Source of the DNA: Glandiceps talaboti | Taxonomy: Eukaryota > Hemichordata > Enteropneusta > Spengelidae | Direction of reading: 5' to 3' | Assembly (NCBI RefSeq): GCF_964340395.1 | Contig: NC_135558.1 | Location: 8,500,001 to 8,564,000 of the forward strand | Length of the DNA stretch: 64,000 nt | Shown here: in pieces, positions 22,171 to 34,401 of the stretch | Position numbering within the stretch: the stretch's first letter is position 1 | How the letters are laid out: each line of letters opens with the position of its first letter | The notes under the pieces: model-generated | Databases searched by the model: none | What the model saw: the letters and a program-made list of their open reading frames with translations, nothing else | What the model was told of the DNA's origin: nothing | Program-made: the position numbers and the translations under genes

Positions 22171-22411
22171 ACATCTGCACCCCTACTTGGCAAAAACTTT
22201 GCTGTCTAGTTGCTCTCGAAAAAAATTGTTGTTGGGTCCAAATCCTCCAGCCCCCCCCCCCCCCTCCAGAAATTAAATGATATACCCCTAAAAGGAAATA
22301 GACGTAAATAAAGTACATTCACAAGTCTTAGATTGCTAGCTGCAATACATGATGTACTTGTACCATTCTTCTCGTTTTTGAGCTTTTGTCGTTCTGAGGT
22401 TGTAGTCCTTC

Positions 22412-22603
22412 TAGCTGCAATAATTGTAGCGTCTTGTTGCGGTTTTGTGGGGTTTTTCGTCTGTTTTGGTGACTTTTTAAGTTTTTGTGTTTAACCCGCA
22501 CCTAACAGGTTAGGTGCGGGTTAAACACAAAAACTTAAAAAGTCACCAAAACAGACGAAAACCCCCACAAAACCGCAACAAGACGCTACAATTATTGCAG
22601 CTA
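22412..22603. mobile_element. Near-perfect foldback element with 9-bp target duplication
   Basis: A 192-bp palindrome whose arms of about 95 bases meet at CACCTAAC-AG-GTTAGGTG (centre 22507-22508). I find a single mismatch, in a G/T run. The termini are TAGCTGCAATAATTG and its reverse complement. TAGTCCTTC flanks both ends exactly (22403-22411 and 22604-22612). A 9-bp duplication with long arms fits Mutator-like (MULE) foldback elements. Its near-perfect symmetry means a recent insertion. RNA or single strands from it would form a very stable hairpin. Confidence 0.85.
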
Positions 22604-23279
22604 TAGTCCTTCTTGCAAACTGTGCTCGATTATCCTTAATTTATGAATGTCTCCCCTAATACATGTAGTACATCATGATGCACCGGTGGGTACTGGTGCA
22701 TGGTGCAATAGAATTCTCTCGACTAGACTGACTTAAATAATATAATATAGCGATCTACGTCAGCTAGAATCGGTGCGTTCTTGGCGTTTTAAAGGCTTTG
22801 GTACTTTGTTTTGGAATATTAATATCGAAGCTGTCAAAACCACAGGATTAAATATTTTGCCAGACCGGAAGTAACAAACAATTGTGTACTCATAATGGTC
22901 ATGATGGTGTGTATATATCCCATGCCTCTGCACTGTTCTTTGGTTTGCCCCTTCACACAGCTGGTTGCAAATTATGGAGATAACATAATGAATATTTATG
23001 AGATCACGTATGACCCCGCCCATTTTATCCTTAAATGGAGTGCTATCGTTTTGCATGCCAGTTATCTCATGACCCCCGGAGCGGAATGTTTCACCCATAC
23101 AGTTCTCGACTGGCAGTGTTCATGAACAACAGGAAACACTCAAAAACGTTACAAAGTAATTTGAAGGCATAAAAAACAGCGGAGTTTTCAGACACCAACA
23201 CCAATTTGTGCACCCTATTAATTATGCGAACCGTAGCACAACTGTACATCTGTTTGCTGAGTCAGCCCTATTGTTACCT
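22604..23279. other. No gene recognised
   Basis: The ORF on the minus strand at 22760-23098 has no recognisable domain. I see no repeats or RNA genes that can be supported. Confidence 0.35.
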
Positions 23280-23740
23280 ATACGGTATACCATAATTATT
23301 TGCCATCATTTGGCTGTTGTTAGGGGCATGATCTTGTTGCTAGGCATATTTGCATTCACGTTTTGGATATTTATCCACTTACCTAACTGGCCCTGCTGTT
23401 ACCCTTGCAAAATACAACATCATTTGGTTGTTGTTATGGGTGTGGTCTTGTTGCTAGGTATATTTGCATACATTTTTAGAATGTTTATTTGCTTACCTAT
23501 TAATGTGTTATTATCTTACAAATATACTTCATCATTTGGCTGTTGCTATGAGTGTGGTATTGTTGCTACACATAGTGTATATATCTTTGGAATCTTTAGT
23601 CACTTGCCTATACATGTACCTTCCAAGTTTTCATCTTTGCAATATAAACCATTATTCGGTCTTAGTGCTAGGTATATTTGCATTTATTTAAAAATCTTCA
23701 TTCACTTACCCACCCACCCCCTGTTGTTATCTTTGTAATA
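23280..23740 (+). repeat. Tandem repeat, unit about 120 bases
   Basis: Four units are recognisable, each with a segment like CATCATTTGGCTGTTG, then TGGTCTTGTTGCTAGG, TATATTTGCAT and ATTCACTTACCTA. They start near 23300, 23415, 23525 and 23645. Further pieces recur at about 24645-24780. The long hydrophobic ORF over the region is a product of the repeat. Confidence 0.75.
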
Positions 23741-23742
23741 TG

Positions 23743-23824
<82 letters not shown>
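23743..23824. repeat. (ATC)n microsatellite
   Basis: A trinucleotide run of about 82 bases, pure to the eye, embedded between copies of the 120-base tandem repeat. Poly-Ile and poly-Met ORFs here are artefacts. Confidence 0.95.
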
Positions 23825-23879
23825 TCATTGTTGCTAAGGGTGTGGTCGTGGTTGCTAAACGCCAGTTTTGTCAATGTAA

Positions 23880-24531
23880 TTTTGACCGATAACTGCAGAA
23901 CAACACCTCCAGAAACATCCCTACTATGTTTAAGCCACATTCCCCATGTAGTTTTCAATTTGAACAAAATTTAGATTTTTTGACTCAATTTGCATATCAC
24001 CGATTGGCTCATCATGTTGTGAATTCACCATCTACACATCCTCAGATGCATCCCAATTGAATTTCAGCTCAATATGCTCAGTAATTTTAAAATTATTGCT
24101 TTTTGACCAAACAGACACACTTTTACACCCATTTTGTATATCACTGATGGGATTATTATGTTATTACAAATTCTTAATATCTAAACACCCCAAGAACGTT
24201 CCCACCAAATTTCAGCTCTGTAGTTATGGAATAATCGATTTTTACCAAAAAAGGCACAATTTTAGACCTCATTTGCATATCAAAAATGGGATCGTGTTAT
24301 GACCAACTCTTAATATAAACACCCCTAAGAATGTTCCAACCAAATTTCAGATCGATGTGCCCAGTAGATTTTAAGTGTTTTGATTAAAAATCACTTCTTT
24401 TTTCTCCACATCACACACCGGTGGTAAAGACCATTTTGATTTGAACAATATCCGAACTCGACACCCATAGTATATAAATATACTTTCAAATATCATGGCA
24501 ATCAGTCCAGCAGTTTTTTTACTTTAAGTTG

Positions 24532-24590
<59 letters not shown>

Positions 24591-25188
24591 ACGTGTATTT
24601 GCCCATTTTAAAAATGTCTATGGACTTGTATTTTGACCCCAGTTATCTTTGCAATATAAACCATCATTTGGTTGTTACTATGGGCATGGTCTTGTTGCCA
24701 GGCATATTTGCATAAGATTATCTTTGCAATATACAAAATTTCACTGTTGCCAAGGGCATGGTCATGGTTGCTAGGGCCAGTTGAAACATCCCCAACAAAT
24801 TTCAGCCCCATTCGCCTTGTACTTTTCGAAATGTATTTGACCAAAATTGACATGTTTATACCGAATTTGCATATCGCCAATGGGATCATCATGTCATGTA
24901 TATACCTTCATCTACACATCCCCAGATGAATTCACATAAAATTTGCAGATCACTGATGGGATCATGTCATGAATAATTCTTAATATACACACCCCTAAGT
25001 ACTGATCCCATCAAATTTCAGACCAATCTGCCCAGTAGATTTTTGACCAAAAAAAGACATTTTTGACCCAAATCACATACCTAAGATGTAATCATTTTGC
25101 TTTGAACAATTTCCAAACTCAACACCAAAAGTAATGTACCAACCAAATACAAAGGCAAGTGGCCTGGCGTTTTTTGCCTTCAAGTCAT

Positions 25189-25223
<35 letters not shown>

Positions 25224-25260
25224 TAGACACTGCACCATGCCTATAGCACTACCGAACCAT
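23880..25260 (+). repeat. Array of an interspersed repeat with CA tails
   Basis: Several partial copies of a unit containing TTTGCATATCACYGATGGGA, ATCATGTCATGAAT, CATCTACACATCCCCAGATG, AAATTTCAGMYCAATCTGCC and TTTTTGACCAAAAAAGACA. Two copies end in CA dinucleotide runs (24535-24586 and 25191-25220), and the last is followed by CTGCACCATGCCTATAGCAC. The same family is present at 15120-15640. No protein is encoded. Confidence 0.7.
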
Positions 25261-28115
25261 GGGCTATGATCAGGTTTAGTGTGAGACAGGATAATTCAAG
25301 GGGGAAAAAAGTTAGAGCAATGTCAAATAACAGAGGATACAGTAATTTACCTTGGAGGGAGAAGATACAATGTACCTTCATACACAGGGGTCTATTCAAA
25401 TTGCATGGTTCCTGGCGACTACTACTAGGTGCAAGACCCAACGTCTCAATCCTTGTATTCAAATGTACATCTGAGCGGTGTTATACATCACAATGTGAAT
25501 AGCCAATTGAAATATGCCCGTCCACGCACTTCACCAACTCTAAGGACTCCAGAAGAATGGGTAGGCAACACCAGACCCCAAGGGAATTGGTTGTTCGGGG
25601 AAGGGTCCTAGTTACGGTATTTGCGCATGTCAAATTTCCTTGTTTACATAATGTATGCAATTTGCTTGTTGCCTACCCTTGTTCTTTCTACTATCTAGAG
25701 TTGTAAAGTACATTGTATTTTGTAGTTCGTAAAGATTGCCTGTGACTGAACCTCATCAGTTCAGTTGTGCTAATAATCAAAACTAATGCTACAATTTCAT
25801 GTATCACAGCTAGAGAAAGTGCAACCCAACTTTTTACCAAACAAATATTGTATCTACATGTATACCCCATGCATACAAAGCATGGGTTAACAGGTTATGT
25901 TCTAGTGTATATATATAAGTTCTTGGGGGAGTGAGGTTGGGAGGGGAGGTTACTCACTTTATACCCCCCCCCCCCCTCTCCCATACAGCTCCCCAATGTA
26001 TTTATTGCCCAGGACTTATTACAACCTTCCATATATTTCATACTTCTAAAGTGAACACAGATCCTTTTGTTTGGATATTTTATTTTCATTTTACAAAATA
26101 CCAGGTTGACGATATAGTCCCCTTCACATGCCTATAGTGAAATACTGTAAGTCATAAACATTAGACGGTATGATTCATCATTGTAGACACTATTATCATT
26201 GCTACCCTTCAACAATTTTTTAGTGGACGCAATAAATAACAGTACCCACAACGATACATATATTAGTCTAGTCATAAATAAATAAGGATCCTACAGCAGA
26301 ATTGCTGAAATTAGATATTATGATTTTCACTTACTAAATTTTTTTAACCATTTTCACTTCACTTTCTGGTGTTGCATGTTCCGTCCATGTTACATTTTAT
26401 GTACATAACAGCTAACATCATCACCTTGAAGTTGATTTTCATTAATACATGTAGTATTGAACAAAGACAACATTTTCAGAATCAAAGTTGATACATTGAG
26501 TTGTATGGGATAAGAAACTGATTCATACAAAAATACAATTACTTTTAAGTTACCAATAACATTTTCCATAGAATAATATTTTTTTTCTTCTGAAATTAGA
26601 CTCACTTGTGAATCTTTCTTACTGGGGCAGTGTTAACGATACACAGAATATTAAAATATATAACATGTAATCAAAGAATTTTGCAGATGACATAGGAAAT
26701 GTAAAACTGTAGTTTTGGCCTGATGTCCACACTGTCCAGGTCTACAAAATACATTCTGTTGACAGTTGACAGCATGCATTCTAGGCTATTATTTTCTACA
26801 GTAACATCTTTGGGGCGAGATCAATAGTTCAAAAACTAAATTCTTTTAGTTTGGGGTGAGATGTGGGGGGGGGGGGGTGTTAATCATTTTGGTTCTCATT
26901 CTACAAAAACGATTTTAATTGTAATGGAATCTAGTTCGTACTCCTAAATGCAAATATTTCTATAAACAAATGTCATTAAATTGAGAAATTGAATAATTTT
27001 CACTAAGGTAACGGAACGGCACTAAAATACATTAAAGTGTCAGCAAGCAAACATTATTCTCACTTCATACTAGGCTTATATTCATAATACTACATAATGA
27101 TTTGAAACTGATCATACTGTCAGAAACAATTATCAATTTTGGCCAATTTAGATAGTAGGGGATGAGGGTGGGTTGGTGTGGGTGGCCTAACTAAGATAAT
27201 ATATTTTTTATCCTACATTGAACTACTCATCTCGCCCCTTAAATAAATACTAGTATATATTATTAATAAGGATATAAAGAAGCACTACATCAGATATACA
27301 TGTACTTGTATCTTATAGGTCTTGTCATAAAGGGGAGGTGTAGCACCATTGGTAAAAGTAGAGTTCAGGCAATAAAATTACAATACTACATGCTACATGC
27401 TACATGAATAACAATTATGCAAAAGCCAAAAGTATGGAATTTACATCCTTTTCGTTCTACATCATGACAATACATATCTATGTCACTCGACATATGAGTC
27501 AAAACGTTCAAAATTACCATTACTTTTCCCCAATTTTTCTTTGATATTACTGGCACTGGTATAATTATGTTATATTTTTCATCATTTTTTCTCCAATATT
27601 TTTTTTTCATATATTTTTCTTCATTCAGCCAGAAAATACTCATGACCTAAGGGTTATCACTACTCATCTAGCAACTCCTAGTGAGAAAGCACCTTTTAGG
27701 TCACTCATATTTTCCTTAGCTGAATAGGAAAAATATTGGAGAGGGGAATAATAACATCTATCAACAAGTCTTAGTAAAATATTTGAAGGAAAATTACCAG
27801 ATATTAGAAGATGTGAGATTTCAATAATCACTTTTTAAAATAAATCGGTATTTTTGAAGTACTGACATTCAAAAATACAAAGTGATCGTGTATATCGTAC
27901 CAATCTGAAATCCACTTTTCCTAATCACTGCATAATTACTGTTCCAGAAAACACTACCTGAAAAAAATAGCATATCGAAAACAAACAAACAACACAACAA
28001 AAACACACATCAATATATCAATACGACATGAATTCATACAGATAAAATAGTGTTAGTGGGCTTTGTCCAACAATGTACATATTTGCACAAACTACTTTGC
28101 TGTGCATGATTTTAC
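25261..28115. other. No gene recognised
   Basis: Mostly A/T-rich sequence with single-base tracts (C run near 25968-25976, G run near 26866-26877). The predicted ORFs are short and domain-free. CAGTTCAGTTGTGCTAATAA near 25758 is a stray end of the CA-tailed repeat family. Confidence 0.4.
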
Positions 28116-28356
28116 ATAGATTGTCGGCAGTCGCTCGCGCCTTTTTTTTCCCTACATGTTATCTAAACTTAAGTCATTGTGGCGCTCCGATCCAGCACAA
28201 TACTACTATAATCTACTGATATCGAGGGCCGAAGGCCTTCGGTTCTCGATATCAGTATGCGATTATAGTACTGTTGCGCTGGATCGGAGCATGGCAATGA
28301 CCTAAGTTTAGATAAAATGTAGGACAAAATGGCGCGAGCGACTGTCGACAGTCTAT
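28116..28356. mobile_element. 241-bp foldback element
   Basis: The left arm begins ATAGATTGTCGGCAGTCGCT and the right arm ends GCGACTGTCGACAGTCTAT. Pairing continues through CTAAACTTAAGTCATTG, GCTCCGATCCAGC and GATATCGAG to a centre near CCGAAGGCCTTCGG (28232). Flanks ATTTTAC and TTTTTAC may be a decayed 7-bp target duplication. Non-coding. Confidence 0.8.
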
Positions 28357-31215
28357 TTTTTACATAGTTGGAACAAGGTTCTCTCAATATACAGAGTAAG
28401 AATATAAGAAACTGTAACAATAATTTTTCATCACTTTTGCTCTCATTTTGGATTTTTTATGTTGTTCTGATAGTAGAATCACATAAAACTGTGCCGAGTT
28501 ATCAAATCTGATCAACATATAAAATTTTAATTGTTTTTGTTGACAAACAAGTATCTCAGTCCATACTTAAAATATGAGTGTTTACATATGGACATCAATT
28601 CAATGTGCAGTACCATCAATGATTAGCACAGTAGTGATTCAACTATAATCTAGTCTAGATCCTATACCTGTCGACGTTTGCTAAAGATCACTATCCTCTC
28701 AACGATCATAACATGTATAGGAACTAGACCAACTACAATCAGATGTTTCAATAATTTTCAATCATATTCTAGCCCAGACTTGTTTTAGTGTTACTATCTC
28801 AAGAAGCTGTCTATAACCAAGACATACCTTTACAAGCACAGAAATTTGTTCTGAAATTGAAATTCCTCCAGCCAAGTTAAATCTATGTGGATCTTATATG
28901 TAAAACAATGATGTAATCGTATGTCCATTTGACTTAAATTTGAAGGGCAGTGGTTGCTATGGGATCTCACGGGATCTCGTGAGAACGTATGCGAGACAGG
29001 GAATGCTCTATTACACGTGCCTGAAGGCCCACTTAGATTAAACTTTTTTGAGATAGTAACACTAAGATATATTCTTCAAGAGCAAAATGAATGAAAAGTT
29101 GTGAAAATATTACAGCTACTTGGCAGTGTGTGCTGTAGACATACCAGATAGTTACTGGATGAAAGTAACATACATTGGTGGACCAGGAGGGTGTTAAAAA
29201 TGTGCATGAGACAATGAAAACTTGTGTGACAGTCACCATTCAGGCAATTGTTTGTGAAATATCATTGATATTTTAGGTAGACAAAGTACCAGGTGTGTGA
29301 GACAATCATGTTTTCCACAACTAGTATTTACTTGACTGTGTACAAACAAATGCCCCCCCCTAAAATTAACCTCAACAGAAGTGCCACTTTATGCCACTGA
29401 TTTCACATACAGAGCCATATACATTACATGCATTCAATCCAGGTAGCTTGCTTGCTTCGGACACTCGCTTCTAAAAAGAAATTATTGGACAATTCCCCTA
29501 AGGCTTGTTAATTGGATGCATGACGGTGGTCGTGGTGGTGATGGGTGGGGGTGGGGTGATTGTAGAGGAAAGGCAATGGCTACTCCTTACTGGATTCTAA
29601 TCTAACACCTAATTTATCATATATCACATTATATACCAGCTGAGATCAAAATATCACTCCTATTATTAGCACTAACATTGTTATACATAAGGTTGCTGTT
29701 GAAAAACTTGAAAGCTCTTTAATGTTAATATTTGGTTTTCTGACTCCATGATAGTGTGTACCATCCATTTCTGTTATGATTTACAATCAGTGATTGTGAA
29801 AGGCATAAGTACAGTGCATGTTTGATATAGTGAAAATATGTGCTAGTGGATTTTGTACCTGACCAGTAAAACACAAACACTAGTATATATGGACACTGAA
29901 AGAAACCGATCTCTCTAGTTACGTTTGAGGTATATAACTTGTGCATATATCACGTGAGTGTCATAATGTCTATTCTTTCATTTGCAGGTGAGAAGTTAAC
30001 TATTTCAGTAATTAAAAATTTCTTACTACATTTAACTATGTCTATATATTTAGTTTGTGACTAGATTACTTGAAATTCACAACACTAGTCCAGAAATAAT
30101 GAACGCTAAATTTATAATAAATCTAAAAGTGATGAACACAAAACACTAACATTGCTTTTTGTGAACGATAAGCAACTACATAACTACCTACACTGATATT
30201 TTTGTCTTTATGTTTTATGTTTTATTACTCATGGATGTAATTCTTTTGATCGTTATGCAATCTTTATCGTTTTCAACTTATTGTATTGTTTACTGAGTAT
30301 AATCTCAAAATAAATCATTATCTTAGCTTTTTCAGCTGACCTTACGTAAAAATAAACCTCTCCATTTTGCATTGTGTCATCAAACTGATGGAATTTACAA
30401 AGTAGGTTAAGATGTTAACATATTATTAAATTGTAGACATGAAATCAATGTAAGGCAATCTAGCTATACTACATGGAAATCATTGCGGTTATTAATTTGT
30501 TATCATCATCGTCAATGTCATCCTTCTCTGAAATTGTTGTTGCCCCCGCACATATTACATATTACACTACTATACTATATCCTATGTGGCCTCTGGCATC
30601 AAATCAACAAACTTGAAATGTGGCTCCTATCAAAAGCAAGGGGATCCAGCAGAATGGATATCTATCACTTTCACATTTCCAAGGCAACTCAAAATGAAAG
30701 AATATGTTTATGTTGCAGCTCTGTATATGATAGCATTTTGGTCTGCCATTTTCAAATTGTCTGCACATATTGTTTACTTTCAACCAGTAATCAAGCTTTA
30801 CTTGATTTAAAGTATGTCCCAGCACTAAAGTTCATTTAACAACATCATGCAGGAAAGACAGCCAACTGGTTCATCTCACATATACAACATATAGAATCAT
30901 ATTGTACATATGGTCATAACGAAATGCAATCAGAAATGTTGCAATGTATTTGAGAGTATTTGAAAATGATGATTTCATCTGTAAGTATTAATCAGCTTTA
31001 GGCTGCATTGTTATATCAGCTCAGATAAAACTTATGTTTTTTGGATTGCGATAAGCTACATGCAATCTAGATCTTCAAAACATGGATAAACATATTGGAT
31101 GCAGCAAACAGATTTGGTGTTAGTGCATGTTTTCTAAACTATTCACTAAGCAAGCGCCAATTTGTTAGTTTAAGTTGCCGTTAATCTATTTTACTAGTAT
31201 ACTTTCTACCAAAGG

Positions 31216-31220
<5 letters not shown>

Positions 31221-31250
<30 letters not shown>

Positions 31251-31414
31251 TGTATGTATGTATGTATGCATGCATGCATGCATGGATGGATGGATGGATG
31301 GATGGATGGGTGGGTGTGTGTGTGTGTGTACATGTATGTATGTATGTATGTATGTATGTATGTATGTATGTATGTATGTATGCATGCATGCATGTATGTA
31401 TGTATGTATGTATG

Positions 31415-31443
<29 letters not shown>
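31221..31443. repeat. (TATG)n compound microsatellite
   Basis: TATG tetramers with inner blocks of CATG, GATG, GGTG and GT. The several Met-Tyr-Val-Cys ORFs and the antisense Ile-His-Thr-Tyr ORFs are frame artefacts of the repeat. Confidence 0.95.
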
Positions 31444-31445
<2 letters not shown>

Positions 31446-33496
31446 TTATTGATAATTTCCCACACACACACTACTTTTCTAAATATGTTTTCTATGCATA
31501 GCACCACTGTAGTAATTGTATAAGCATGCAAATATTATTTGTATAGATGATGATAATACATCCTGTAGATTATGAAACTGTACCATCAAAAGCTTCATCA
31601 CTTAATTATTTTTTGTTCATTATTTCTTACCTACATTCCCCTTTTATCTATTTTAAAGATAAAGGCTACTTTGTGAACTACCTATGTTTAATAAAAACTT
31701 TGGATGTAAAATGAGGTAAAATGTATTGGTGTCATTCACTTTTACTTATCAGAACAGAGTTGGCAGTGATCCAAACTTCGGCGAAAGTTACATACACACA
31801 TGGACTTCGCATGGCAACTTCCATTATAATGTTGTGTGTTTGTAACAGTCAATAACTAGTTTAGTGGAAGTTACCTAGTAAGGCTAACATACCACTTCTG
31901 CCAAAGTTTGGTGTGATGACAGCTCTATACTGTTGAGTGAAAGTGAGTGACACCAACACATTATAGGTTATTTAACATCCAAAGTTTTCTTACACATAGT
32001 GAATTCACAAGGTGTATTTTCTCTTTAAATGCAAATCGTTTCGCAAAGTACCATGGCCTGAAAGTTTTGTTGTTGTGTACACTCTTTAGATCACGAGTAC
32101 CAAGAGAACTACTAACAACAAATCTTTTAAGTCTATAGTACCATTACATGTGACCTAAACATACACAATACTGAAACATTACAGTATCCAAATCAAATCT
32201 GAATATTCAGAACTGTGTCTGAAGATTCATAATCATTGAAGCAATTATGGGTAACACTAACAGATGTGTATACAGTATATTTAGAAGCTTCTTAAATTAA
32301 GATGTAATCTTGTTGATTGTTTTTCATATTACCAGGTTGGCTAAGTCTTTCCTGCTTGAATGTTTAGTCATGTGACCCTGTGACCTTTGACCCTGCAGTT
32401 TCGCAGTGAGAACCCCTTCCCATCATGCACAGTACGTAACAATGAAAGAAAAGTAATGACCTGTGATAGTATCTGTGAGTTCAACACAAGCTCAAGGCTT
32501 TTTGAATCAATTACTCAGTCCACTGGGTATATTTATGTCGTTCATCAGAATCATTTTGTACATCTTGCACAGAGCATGGATGTATTTGTGAGTACTATAC
32601 ATCCATAGACAGAGAGACATTGGAATTGTAAGCTTGGCTTGTCTTATTCCATAACACATCGCCCTCTAGTGGCCATTATTGTTTTAATTTTGATTTCATT
32701 TTGTTTTCATTTTGAGAAACACAGGAAGCATACTTCATCATCAACATGAAATTCCTATGAGAAATCAAGAGAGAATTACAAAGGAAAAATGAACTTCTGT
32801 GAAGCTATTTGTTTCAAATTATTTCATCCGTAGTGGCTGAAGCATCTGGTATTGAGGTCATTAACTTTGAAAGGGTTGATACTTTATGGATAGGATATTG
32901 TGTGATGGTGAGGGGGTTCTCAGCTTTACAGCAATTGCACTTTTCTGAGTTTGTAAATATTGGTATGTGTACATGCATTTCACGGACAAGATTATCAACA
33001 ACAAAGCACTATTTGTTTGAAACACAATTGGTGCAAAGAAACAGAGATGAAAACTGGAGAAATTAGCAGTCACTGACACTTTTACAAGTATCTGACAATG
33101 AGAAACTAATTTAAAAGAATCATCAGTTTTGCAAATCATAGATACATGGTGAAATATCATAAGTTCTTTGTTATCATCAAAGTTTCAAACATCTAACATT
33201 TTTGTTTCATTTTTGTGAACTGTCACAGAAAAGGATAGTGTATGTCAACTACTGGGAATATCCTTCCATGTTATAAAAAAAATAAAAGAAAGCCTGGCTT
33301 TTCATGATTTCTTTGCCTAACTTCTAGCACAATTTCTTTGAAAAAAAAATTGTACTGCAAATGATAGAAATGTGAATATAAATATAGATATCACCACAAT
33401 GTAACTGAAAACAGATATAATATATATGAGTGTCTGATGATCGCAATATGCGTGAAACTCCGAGTTACACCCAAGAAAGAGTTCCAGTACTACCAA

Positions 33497-33603
<107 letters not shown>

Positions 33604-34401
33604 ATTTGAAAAAAGTGTATTGGTTGAAAAAGGAGAGCAGAAATATTCTGTATAACTAAAATATAGAAGATACTAGTATATCTAGAATATAGGATATTAA
33701 GCTGCAATTGCTCTGAGTTAAACATTTAAATTTGCAAATTTTGTTCAATATACATTTGTTCTTGAGCTGGACTGTATAAAGCTCAGCTCTACATACATAA
33801 ACTGTTTCAGTCACAGCTATTGCAGCTTCAACGTATACACATGTATATACTTTGGAGCACACATACAATGCTAAATTCTGAAAACTGACATCTACACAGT
33901 AGACAACATTTATCCATGAAATTTGCATGTTCCCATGGCTACAGCCTGTCTGTACATTTATCCTATCCTCAGCTGACATTCTGTCATTTCATAATGTTCC
34001 CTAGTATACTTGCACAGGCAGGCTTTCACCATGGTCCATGCAAATTACATGTATTAAATGCTGAACAATAATCACTGTCAGTATGCATGCATGTCTACTG
34101 TTACAACATAGTATATGTTTCTCTGCGAACGGAAATTCAACAAAAAGTTCAATGCATGTACACATACCAGTAATTACGACGCTCAGGTCATTCCTTACAT
34201 ATATGTCCCTGTTTACATTTCTAACTAGATCTTGGCAGTTTTGCACACATTCAGGGTTCTTGATGGTCAGCGCTTTACATTTAAATGAGCAATGCACCTG
34301 GTGTTCAGCAAATAAGATAATAAGCAGCATGCAACATAGTAGCAAACTGCAGAGCCAAAGGTCAAGGTCAAAACCACTCTCATTGAGAGAACCAGCCCTA
34401 C

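Noticed and set aside
23208-23738. 176-residue hydrophobic ORF (possible membrane protein)
   Set aside because: It crosses four units of a 120-base tandem repeat and each unit gives the same peptide pattern. No supporting exon structure.
30483-30839. Possible protein-coding exon on the plus strand
   Set aside because: It is 118 residues in one frame and 74 in another, with no domain, no matching neighbouring exon and unclear splice sites.
31175-31531. Long ORFs of Met-Tyr-Val-Cys or Ile-His-Thr repeats
   Set aside because: All six frames over the TATG run stay open because of the repeat. This is not a gene.
32387-33066. ORFs of 73 and 85 residues on the plus strand
   Set aside because: No recognisable motif, not linked by consistent splice phases, and the length is within chance for the region.
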